From assembly GCA_017380275.1 (NCBI GenBank), contig JAFOEH010000203.1, forward strand, positions 1 through 7,238: a stretch of DNA of 7,238 nucleotides. The letters are read 5' to 3'. The position numbers and the translations under genes were made by a program. The notes under the pieces are model-generated. The model saw only the letters and a program-made list of their open reading frames with translations, searched no databases and was not told where the DNA came from. Below, piece after piece: positions 1 to 5,762 of the stretch (the first letter of the stretch is position 1; each line of letters starts with the position of its first letter). Source of the DNA: Alistipes sp. Its GTDB lineage: Bacteria; Bacteroidota; Bacteroidia; Bacteroidales; Rikenellaceae.

Positions 1-160
1 ACCTACCTTGCAAGTTTTAACCTCGAAATCGTGAGTTTGGGGCACACTCACAGTTAGCATATTCCAACTTATTGGGGTTAGGTATCCAATACCTCAACTC
101 CCAAATCTTTTCCAAGTCATCGAGAAATGTTTGGTTCGAAAAAAGTTTCATTAGGGGCAC
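1..160. other. Gene-free AT-rich spacer with two imperfect hairpins
   Basis: No recognisable gene or known RNA family was found here. Forward frames hit stops within the first 57 bases. Two inverted repeats are visible. The first pairs GTGAGT (31-36) with ACTCAC (46-51). The second, stronger one spans 72-104: AGGTAT (80-85) pairs with ATACCT (89-94), and the stem continues outward as TTGGGGTT (72-79) against AACTCCCAA (96-104), with C95 and T99 bulged. Neither is followed by a T-tract, so neither is a simple terminator. They lie just before the terminator at 161-192, so they could belong to the 3' untranslated region of a rightward gene left of the window, or to a small RNA. This is inference; an unstructured spacer is equally possible. 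Confidence 0.35.
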
Positions 161-198
161 AAAAAAAGCAGACTTTTGAGTCTGCTTTTTTTATGCCC
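155..198. terminator. Bidirectional-type intrinsic terminator
   Basis: A perfect 13-bp inverted repeat is seen. Seven A's plus GCAGAC (161-173) pair with GTCTGC plus seven T's (180-192) across the six-base loop TTTTGA. The GC-rich core flanked by A- and T-tracts gives a U-tract in either direction of transcription. After a C160/A193 mismatch the stem continues with GGGCA (155-159) against TGCCC (194-198). No gene inside the window ends right before it on the plus strand, so it probably serves a rightward transcript entering from the left, or backs up the leftward operon after the terminator at 280-310. Confidence 0.75.
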
Positions 199-220
199 AA
201 TGGGCAACCATATTTACAAA

Positions 221-262
221 CCCTCCAAACCTCCCTTTGAAAAGGGAGGCTTCGTGGTGGAG
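221..262. repeat. REP-like intergenic palindromic element
   Basis: The core is a perfect inverted repeat, CCTCCCTTT (230-238) against AAAGGGAGG (241-249), separated by two bases. An outer pair, CTCCA (223-227) with TGGAG (258-262), is nested around it. It sits between two terminators, does not overlap a gene, and has its own purine/pyrimidine-biased character. This resembles the short palindromic repeats scattered through spacers of many Bacteroidota genomes, but only one copy is visible here, so membership of a repeat family is inference. It could alternatively form an RNA hairpin in the 3' tail of a read-through transcript. Confidence 0.45.
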
Positions 263-279
263 CGGAGTATGTATAATGC

Positions 280-310
280 AAAAAAGCAGGCCGATATGAC
301 CTGCTTTTTT
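280..310 (-). terminator. Intrinsic terminator of the pdxJ-cca-GH30 operon
   Basis: An 11-bp perfect inverted repeat, six A's plus GCAGG (280-290) against CCTGC plus six T's (300-310), encloses a nine-base loop. Read on the minus strand it begins about 30 bases after the GH30 stop codon and ends in a run of six T's, the expected place and form for a Rho-independent terminator. The A/T tracts on both sides mean it could also work rightward. Its plus-strand right arm and tail (301-315) are identical to 182-196 of the neighbouring terminator. Confidence 0.85.
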
Positions 311-339
311 TATGCTCTGTGGACTCCTACTTAATAAAA

Positions 340-1788
340 TTACTCCGTCCAGCGGGCTGAGGCGATTGAGCGAGGATGGAGCGAGAGTGTGAACTCGCGT
401 TTTGCGCCTTGCACCACTACCTGCTGCATCTGATCCGTATGGTTGGCCGCAACGACTGCGAGCGACGAGTCGGGATTGACAAAGCCGACCATCTCAACCC
501 CCTCGGGCAATGACTCCGATGAGGCCACGCGCCACGCATCGGCCTTGATGACCTTCGAGCAGTGGGCGATGTTGTAGTAGTGGCTCTTGCGGTCGAGCGA
601 GTCGTAAGAGTAGCTCTCAGATGAGATCTCAATTGCGCCAAAGCAGGTGCGGCAGCCGCCCGGACGATTGGGCGCACCCTTGTCGTCGAGAATCAGGTTC
701 CAGAGCGTCACACCACGGCCATAGCGCTCGAGCGTGCCGAGGAAGATATTGCTGAAATCGGTCAGCAGACACTTATTAAAATCGTAGTTCCACGTTCCGA
801 TCGAAGCCTCCGTGAAGACAATCTCCTTGTCGGGGTATGCCTCGTGGATGCGGTCGAGCTCGCTCACACGACCGCCATAGTTGTGCCACGCCGAGCCGTC
901 GATATACTTCGCAGCCTCCTTGTCGGCCAGAATGTGGAGCGGGTAACCCTGCTGGTCGGCGATGTTGTCGTAGTTGTAGTTGTGGTCGAAGAGCCAGATC
1001 TTAGCGTCGATGCCGTTGCGCTCGAACTCGGGGCCGAGGTGGTCGCGGATGAAGTCGCGCTGCTGCTCCCAACCCATATAGAGCGACATCGAGTTGCCGC
1101 GATTCAGCGGCTCGTTCTGCACCGTGATGGCGTAGATGGGGATGCCCTCGGCCTCCATCTCTCCCACCCAGCGCACGAAATACTCGGCGTAGTCGGCGTA
1201 ATATTTGGGATTGAGGCGGCCACCCGTCCAGCTGTCGTAGGGCTTGTCGTCATAATCGCCAATCTTCATCCACTTGGGGCACGACCACGGCGAGCCCACG
1301 ATGCGGATCGCGGGGTTGATCTCGAGGATGCGCTTGAGGATGGGTAGCAGGTCGCGGCGGTCGTACTCGTGCAGCTCGAAGAACTCGATACCCTCCCTAT
1401 CGCAGCAGGTGTACTCGTCCAGCGAGAAGTCCGATGCGCCGATCGAGATGCGGATAAAATTCATATTCATCTCATCAGGCGAGAAGCACTCCTGCAGGAT
1501 GCGCTCGCGGTCCTCCTCGCTCATTTTGAGCAGATTGTAGCAGGTTGAGCCCGTGATTGCCGCGCCGAAGCCATAAACGGGCTGGAGCTTTTCGTCGGTC
1601 TGCATCTGGAAATAATTTCCTTCGGCAGCGCCCTTGCGCGTATGCTTCAGGTCGAACGAGGCGAAACGCAGCTGCACCTCGCCCGTGCCCGTAGTCTGAT
1701 AATTCTCTACCTCGCCGCCGCAGCCGACAGCCAAAAGTGCGAAAAGTGTGGCACACGCCAGGCGCGCACCCATCAAAATTTTGTTCAT
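340..1788 (-). CDS. GH30-family glycoside hydrolase, predicted lipoprotein
   Basis: This 482-residue protein is a retaining glycoside hydrolase of the GH30 (glucosylceramidase / beta-1,6-glucanase-like) family. Residues 1-23 form a short basic start, a hydrophobic stretch and a lipobox-like AVGC with Cys23, so a lipoprotein is predicted; the acidic residues just after it hint at outer-membrane or surface display. The (beta/alpha)8 domain includes YGFGAAITGS (72-81), RISIGAS (113-119), GSPWSCPKWMK (165-175), the acid/base in TVQNEP (Glu226) and the nucleophile in FTEAS (Glu327). A GGCRTC segment (377-382) and YYNIAHCSKVI (404-414) lead into the C-terminal beta-sandwich, which ends at the stop. 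The length is normal for the family. Met6 is a possible alternative start, but Met1 keeps the usual Lys3. It starts 16 bp after the cca stop with no promoter seen, so it is probably the last gene of the pdxJ-cca operon. The exact substrate cannot be read from sequence; beta-1,6-glucan or another beta-linked glycan is possible. Confidence 0.9.
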   Translation of the reverse strand: MNKILMGARLACATLFALLAVGCGGEVENYQTTGTGEVQLRFASFDLKHTRKGAAEGNYFQMQTDEKLQPVYGFGAAITGSTCYNLLKMSEEDRERILQECFSPDEMNMNFIRISIGASDFSLDEYTCCDREGIEFFELHEYDRRDLLPILKRILEINPAIRIVGSPWSCPKWMKIGDYDDKPYDSWTGGRLNPKYYADYAEYFVRWVGEMEAEGIPIYAITVQNEPLNRGNSMSLYMGWEQQRDFIRDHLGPEFERNGIDAKIWLFDHNYNYDNIADQQGYPLHILADKEAAKYIDGSAWHNYGGRVSELDRIHEAYPDKEIVFTEASIGTWNYDFNKCLLTDFSNIFLGTLERYGRGVTLWNLILDDKGAPNRPGGCRTCFGAIEISSESYSYDSLDRKSHYYNIAHCSKVIKADAWRVASSESLPEGVEMVGFVNPDSSLAVVAANHTDQMQQVVVQGAKREFTLSLHPRSIASARWTE

Positions 1789-1804
1789 AATGGTATAGTT
1801 TGGA

Positions 1805-3250
1805 TTACTCTATCTTCTGTTGCTCGGGGCGCTCCACGTCGCACACCTTCTTCAGGCCGCGCTCCTCGGCCAGACGCTCCATCAGGGCGTAGGCCTCGTC
1901 ATAGTCGTTGCGGATTTCGCCATCGAGGATGGCATTCTTAATCACCTCCTTAATCTCGCCGATGGCCGAGCAGGGTTGCAGGGCGTAACACTTCATAATG
2001 ATGTCGCCCGTGATTGGTGGCTGGAAGTTACGCACGCGGTCGCGCTCCTCCAGATCCTTCATCTTGGCACGCACCAACTCGAAGTTCTTGAGATAGCGCT
2101 TCACCTTTGAGTCGATACCAGAGGTGATGTCGGCCTCGCACAAGGTCATCAGCGACTCCACGTCGTCGCCCGCCTCGAACAGCAGACGTCTGACGGCCGA
2201 GTCGGTAACCATATCCTCCGACAGGATTATCGGACGCAGGTGGAGATAGACCATCTTCTGCACGAACTTCATATGCTCGTTCATCGGCAGCTTCAGTCGG
2301 CGGAAAACGTCGCGCACCATCTTCGAACCGAGAACCTCGTGCTGGTGGAATGTCCAGCCCACCTTGCGGTCGTAGGCCTTGGTCAGCGGCTTGGCAATAT
2401 CGTGCAGCACGGCAGCCCAGCGTAGCCACAGATCGTCGCTCTTGCGAGCTACGTTGTCCAGCACTTTGAGTGTGTGGCGGAAGTTGTCCTTGTGGGCGTG
2501 ATTGCCCACTCGCTCCACACCGCACAGGCGCTCCATCTCGGGGAAGATAAGCTCCAGCAGGCCCGTTATATGCAGCAAATCGAAACCGATCGAGGGTACG
2601 GGCGAGAGAACTATCTTGTTCAGCTCTACCATTATGCGCTCCTTCGATACAATCTTTATGCGTTCGCGGTTGCGACCTATGGCGTCGAATGTCTCCTCCT
2701 CAATGTCGAAGCCGAGCTGTGTTGCAAATCGGATGGCTCGCATCATTCGCAGCGGGTCGTCCGAGAAGGTGATGTCGGGATCGCACGGCGTGCGGATGAT
2801 GCAATCCTCCAGGTCGTACATACCCTCGAAGGGATCTACCAGCTCGCCAAAGCGGTCGCCATTGAGGCACCACGCCATAGCGTTTATGGTGAAGTCGCGG
2901 CGGCGCTGATCATCCTCCAGTGTGCCGGGCTCGACCTGCGGCTTGCGCGAATCCTGCGAGTAGGATTCGCGGCGTGCGCCCACGAACTCCACCTCCGTAC
3001 CACCGGCACGCACCATAGCCGTTCCGAAAGTCTTGAAGACAGAGACCTTGCCCCTCACCTCGCGGCCCAATGCCTCGGCAACCTCGATGCCGTTGCCCAC
3101 GACCACCACGTCGATGTCGGTCGATGGGCGACGAAGGTAGTAGTCGCGAACGTAGCCGCCCACGACGTAGGCCTCCACGCCGAGACGATCGACAATGGCG
3201 GAGATTCGCTCGAAAACGGGATTCTGCAAAGGGGGGATTATCTCTTTCAT
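1805..3250 (-). CDS. cca: CCA tRNA nucleotidyltransferase with HD domain
   Basis: This 481-residue cytoplasmic enzyme is predicted to add or repair the 3'-terminal CCA of tRNAs using CTP and ATP. It is a class II nucleotidyltransferase. The head domain shows VVGGYVRD (29-36) and the metal-binding pair in TDIDVVV (Asp45, Asp47). RRDFTINAMA (117-126) and DPLRMMRAIRFA (165-176) are the sugar- and nucleotide-recognition motifs, followed by SKERIMVELNKI (202-213). An HD domain follows, with His259, the HD pair His283-Asp284 and FHQHE (301-305); in related enzymes this domain carries phosphohydrolase activity. The C-terminal part is helical and probably binds the tRNA. Poly(A) polymerases share the head domain, but the motif set and HD fusion favour CCA addition. 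It starts 6 bp after the pdxJ stop and is followed 16 bp later by the GH30 gene, so it lies mid-operon. No Shine-Dalgarno sequence is evident. Confidence 0.93.
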   Translation of the reverse strand: MKEIIPPLQNPVFERISAIVDRLGVEAYVVGGYVRDYYLRRPSTDIDVVVVGNGIEVAEALGREVRGKVSVFKTFGTAMVRAGGTEVEFVGARRESYSQDSRKPQVEPGTLEDDQRRRDFTINAMAWCLNGDRFGELVDPFEGMYDLEDCIIRTPCDPDITFSDDPLRMMRAIRFATQLGFDIEEETFDAIGRNRERIKIVSKERIMVELNKIVLSPVPSIGFDLLHITGLLELIFPEMERLCGVERVGNHAHKDNFRHTLKVLDNVARKSDDLWLRWAAVLHDIAKPLTKAYDRKVGWTFHQHEVLGSKMVRDVFRRLKLPMNEHMKFVQKMVYLHLRPIILSEDMVTDSAVRRLLFEAGDDVESLMTLCEADITSGIDSKVKRYLKNFELVRAKMKDLEERDRVRNFQPPITGDIIMKCYALQPCSAIGEIKEVIKNAILDGEIRNDYDEAYALMERLAEERGLKKVCDVERPEQQKIE

Positions 3251-3256
3251 CGTGAA

Positions 3257-3982
3257 TTATTTAAGTGATGGCAGAAGGCATCGGCGATACATCTGCACCG
3301 TATTCTCCAATCCGTAGTAGAGCGCATCGGCGATGAGTGCGTGGCCAATCGAAACCTCGTCGCACCACGGAATTCGCTCGGCGAAGTAGGTCAGATTTTC
3401 AAGGCTCAGGTCGTGACCTGCGTTGAGTCCCAAGCCCACACGACGTGCTGCCTCTGCCGCCTCGACGTAGGGGGCGATGGCCGCCTCGCGGTCGGCAGCA
3501 TAGCCTGCGGCGTAGGCCTCGGTGTAGAGCTCGACACGCTGTGCGCCACACTCAACGGCCGCCTCGACCATCTCCACTCTCGGGTCAACGAAGATCGAAG
3601 TGCGGATTCCCGCATCGTTGAAGCGTGAGCATATCTCCTTCAGATACTGGCGGTTGCGAATGGTGTCCCAGCCTGCGTTTGAGGTGATTGCATCTTCGGC
3701 ATCGGGAACGAGCGTAACCTGCGCGGGGCGAACCTCCATCACAAGGTCGATGAACGAGGGGATGGGGTTGCCTTCGATATTGAGCTCCGTAGAGATTACT
3801 TGCTTCAGGTCGCGAACATCCGAGTAGCGGATGTGACGGGCATCGGGGCGCGGATGCACCGTGATACCCTCCGAACCAAAGCGCTCGATGTCGAGCGCCG
3901 TACGCACCACATTGGGGACATCGCCGCCACGCGAATTGCGCAGAACGGCAATCTTATTTACATTAACACTCAGTTTTGTCAT
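3257..3982 (-). CDS. pdxJ: Pyridoxine 5'-phosphate synthase
   Basis: This 241-residue TIM-barrel enzyme condenses 1-deoxy-D-xylulose 5-phosphate with 3-amino-2-oxopropyl phosphate to make pyridoxine 5'-phosphate, the last ring-closing step of the DXP-dependent vitamin B6 route, in the cytoplasm. Family hallmarks are [13 protein letters not shown] (4-16), [12 protein letters not shown] (40-51) with catalytic-site His43, Arg45 and His50, ELNIEG (66-71), VTLVPD (89-94), LGLNAGHDL (184-192) with His190, and [14 protein letters not shown] (208-221). The ATG at 3982 is chosen: it gives the usual N-terminus and the usual length of about 240 residues. The frame stays open to an ATG at 4003, but that would add seven atypical residues and run across the promoter-like element of nadK. 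It is first in a leftward cluster with cca and the GH30 gene, and divergent from nadK. Confidence 0.96.
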   Translation of the reverse strand: MTKLSVNVNKIAVLRNSRGGDVPNVVRTALDIERFGSEGITVHPRPDARHIRYSDVRDLKQVISTELNIEGNPIPSFIDLVMEVRPAQVTLVPDAEDAITSNAGWDTIRNRQYLKEICSRFNDAGIRTSIFVDPRVEMVEAAVECGAQRVELYTEAYAAGYAADREAAIAPYVEAAEAARRVGLGLNAGHDLSLENLTYFAERIPWCDEVSIGHALIADALYYGLENTVQMYRRCLLPSLK

Positions 3983-3990
3983 AAAATAGT

Positions 3991-3998
3991 TATCTTTG
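3991..3998 (+). promoter_or_regulatory. Candidate nadK promoter, -7 element
   Basis: TATCTTTG exactly fits the Bacteroidota primary-sigma -7 consensus TAnnTTTG. No TTTG-type -33 element is seen at the normal 19-21 base spacing; a TTTG exists at 3975-3978 but is only 12 bases upstream. Transcription would start near 4002, giving a leader of about 50 bases before the nadK ATG. The element lies in the 5' leader of the divergent pdxJ gene. Confidence 0.5.
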
Positions 3999-4024
3999 CA
4001 CATTAAAATGCTGTTACGACGTTG

Positions 4025-4032
4025 TAAAGTTA
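4025..4032 (-). promoter_or_regulatory. Possible pdxJ promoter, -7 element
   Basis: On the minus strand this reads TAACTTTA, one mismatch from TAnnTTTG. A start near 4021 would give a leader of about 40 bases before the pdxJ ATG. No clear -33 TTTG is present at the expected distance, so this is a weak call based on position and the -7 match only. Confidence 0.3.
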
Positions 4033-4053
4033 CTTATTTTTTTTCGACCGAGG

Positions 4054-4929
4054 ATGAAAATTATACTTTTTTCCCGTCCGCAGATTGCTCACAAGGCTGA
4101 AGATGTGGGCCATTTGCTGCCATTAGTTGAGCGCTACGGCTTCGATTATGCAATAAATCAGGAGTTTGCCGTGGAGGTTGAGAAGTTGCTCGGTGTCACT
4201 ATCCCCAGCGACAAAATCTACGCCGCGACCACGGGCCAGCAGCCCGCCGATAGTGTTATGGTCTGTTTTGGTGGCGATGGAACGCTCCTGGAGGGTATCC
4301 ACCGCCTGAGCGACCGTTCGATTCCCGTTGCGGGTGTCAATTTTGGCCATTTGGGATTCCTCACCTCCGCAACGCGTGAGGGTGTGGAGCGGCTCTTCGA
4401 CGATATTGCCAACAACCGCCTTAAGATCCAGCCCCGCACGATGCTCGAAATCGACGGCATCAGCGAGGCGGGCCGCACGGTTTCGGCCCTAAACGAGGTG
4501 GCTGCACATCGACTCGAGGCGACGATGATTAAGGTCGAGGCGAGGGTGAACTCACAACGCGTAGCGCAGTATAATGGTGATGGAGTAATCGTCTCTACAC
4601 CAACAGGTTCAACGGCCTACTCGCTCAGTGCCGGAGGCCCCATCGTAGCCCCCGAGTGCGGCTGTGTGTTGCTCACTCCGCTGGCGCCCCACAACTTCGG
4701 TATGCGCCCCGTGGTGGTGCCCGATACGGCCCTTATCGAACTTACGATCCACTCACGTCACGGCAGTGCGATGCTCTCGGTCGATAACCGCTCATATCGC
4801 ATCGACGATGGCGCCCAAATCACCATCCGCCGTGCCGCGAAACAGATTTTATTGGTAGTACAGCACAATATATCGTTTTACGAGACGTTACATAGTAAAA
4901 TGATGTGGGATGTGGATATCAGAAATTAG
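4054..4929 (+). CDS. nadK: NAD kinase
   Basis: This 291-residue cytoplasmic enzyme phosphorylates NAD to NADP, using ATP or polyphosphate, and so sets the NADP(H) pool. Family motifs are clear: the nucleotide-binding GGDGT (73-77), NFGHLGFL (96-103), LNEVA (146-150) with the conserved Asn-Glu pair, NGDGVIVSTPTGSTAYS (174-190) followed by SAGGPI (192-197), and LTPLAPH (207-213). Its length matches the usual 280-300 residues. The start at 4054 is the first ATG giving the typical MKIILFSRP opening; there is no spaced Shine-Dalgarno, only AGG directly abutting the ATG, as is normal in this phylum. It is divergent from pdxJ. uppS follows about 100 bp later behind its own promoter-like site, so nadK may be transcribed alone or partly with uppS-bamA. 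Confidence 0.96.
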   Translation: MKIILFSRPQIAHKAEDVGHLLPLVERYGFDYAINQEFAVEVEKLLGVTIPSDKIYAATTGQQPADSVMVCFGGDGTLLEGIHRLSDRSIPVAGVNFGHLGFLTSATREGVERLFDDIANNRLKIQPRTMLEIDGISEAGRTVSALNEVAAHRLEATMIKVEARVNSQRVAQYNGDGVIVSTPTGSTAYSLSAGGPIVAPECGCVLLTPLAPHNFGMRPVVVPDTALIELTIHSRHGSAMLSVDNRSYRIDDGAQITIRRAAKQILLVVQHNISFYETLHSKMMWDVDIRN

Positions 4930-4953
4930 CCCGCAGAAGGGTGGATTTCTGAT
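4918..4953 (+). other. Hairpin spanning the nadK stop codon
   Basis: ATCAGAAAT (4918-4926) and ATTTCTGAT (4945-4953) form a perfect 9-bp inverted repeat. Inside it, GCCC (4929-4932) can pair with GGGT (4939-4942, one wobble) over the loop GCAGAA, after a 2x2 internal loop. The nadK stop (4927-4929) lies within the structure. The T-rich stretch TTGTTTTAT begins about ten bases downstream, too far for a textbook intrinsic terminator. It could stabilise the nadK mRNA end or attenuate read-through into uppS. The structure is seen; the function is inferred. Confidence 0.45.
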
Positions 4954-4991
4954 GCAGATACCTTGTTTTATAGATAAAAAGAGGATTTTTC

Positions 4992-5022
4992 TTTAATTTC
5001 CGGTTAAAATTGTCTATATTTG
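4992..5022 (+). promoter_or_regulatory. uppS-bamA promoter (-33/-7, Bacteroidota type)
   Basis: TATATTTG (5015-5022) is a perfect match to the -7 consensus TAnnTTTG. TTTA (4992-4995), one base off the -33 TTTG, lies exactly 19 bases upstream, the preferred spacing. The surroundings are AT-rich. The start of transcription is expected around 5026-5029, only a few bases before the uppS ATG at 5031, so the message would be leaderless or nearly so. This is the best promoter in the window. Confidence 0.65.
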
Positions 5023-5030
5023 CGGGTTAT

Positions 5031-5744
5031 ATGAACGAAAATAAGAAGATACCACAGCACATAGCCATCATTATGGATGGCAACGGACGTTGGGCCAAGC
5101 AGCGAGGTAAGGATCGCAGCGAGGGCCATTTTGCAGGTATGATGGCTCTGCGCGAGACGGTCAAGGCGGCCGCCGAGATGGGGGTTAAGTACCTGACTGT
5201 CTATGCTTTTTCGACTGAGAATTGGGGCCGTCCCGAGGCCGAGGTCGAGGCGCTGATGCAGCTCGTATGCAAGGGTGTGGAGATGAACACTCCGGAGCTT
5301 CGTGAGCGTGGTGTGCGTGTGGAGGTCATTGGCGCGAGGGAGCGTTTCAGCGATGAGGTCAACTCGGCGCTGGACCGCATAATCTCGTCAACGGCTGAGG
5401 GTGAGCGTATGACTCTGGTCCTGGCGCTCAACTACTCATCGCGTAGCGAGCTGACGGTGGCCGTGCAGCATTTGGCACGCCGCGTGGCCGAGGGTGAGAT
5501 TCGAGCCGAGGAGATCGACGAGCAGATGATTTCGCAGTCGCTCTACACAGCCTCGATGCCCGACCCCGACCTGATCGTTCGAACCAGCGGCGAGTGCCGA
5601 CTGAGTAATTTTTTGATGTGGCAGGCGTCGTATGCGGAGTTCTACTTCACGCCTACGCTCTGGCCCGACTTTGGTGAGGAGCAGCTGCGCGAGGCTATCG
5701 AGGCCTACGGCGCACGCGACCGTCGCTATGGATTGGTTAAGTAA
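5031..5744 (+). CDS. uppS: Undecaprenyl-diphosphate synthase (cis-prenyltransferase)
   Basis: This 237-residue enzyme adds isopentenyl units in cis to farnesyl diphosphate, making the C55 carrier lipid precursor for peptidoglycan and other envelope glycans at the cytoplasmic face of the inner membrane. Hallmarks are HIAIIMDGNGRWAKQR (10-25) with the catalytic Asp16, the YAFSTENWGRP segment (about 59-69), a substrate-binding RTSGECRLSNFL near residue 185, and the WQASYAEFYF segment after it. The length is typical. The ATG at 5031 is chosen. An in-frame TTG at 5010 would add seven residues (MSIFAGY), but those codons are the promoter -7 element itself. The gene ends in tandem stops, TAA TAG (5742-5747). 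bamA begins 18 bp later, so the two are almost surely co-transcribed. No Shine-Dalgarno is present. Confidence 0.96.
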   Translation: MNENKKIPQHIAIIMDGNGRWAKQRGKDRSEGHFAGMMALRETVKAAAEMGVKYLTVYAFSTENWGRPEAEVEALMQLVCKGVEMNTPELRERGVRVEVIGARERFSDEVNSALDRIISSTAEGERMTLVLALNYSSRSELTVAVQHLARRVAEGEIRAEEIDEQMISQSLYTASMPDPDLIVRTSGECRLSNFLMWQASYAEFYFTPTLWPDFGEEQLREAIEAYGARDRRYGLVK

Positions 5745-5762
5745 TAGAATTATTGAGATATA

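Noticed and set aside
129..145. GGTTCGAAAA resembling a tRNA T-loop
   Set aside because: No pairing T-stem, acceptor stem or anticodon arm is found around it.
844..1347. 167-codon plus-strand frame opposite the GH30 gene
   Set aside because: It is low-complexity (a long run of Val opposite the HNYNYDN stretch) and lies antisense to conserved GH30 catalytic motifs.
2474..3268. 264-codon plus-strand frame opposite cca
   Set aside because: It overlaps the catalytic part of cca fully. The product is His/Leu/Ala-rich without motifs; it is a shadow of codon bias.
3983..4003. Seven-residue N-terminal extension of pdxJ from the ATG at 4003
   Set aside because: The start at 3982 gives the family-typical [11 protein letters not shown]-terminus; the extension overlaps the TATCTTTG promoter-like site.
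5745..5762. Possible separate bamA promoter or terminator in the uppS-bamA gap
   Set aside because: The gap is only 18 bp, has no TAnnTTTG match and no inverted repeat of note; co-transcription is simpler.
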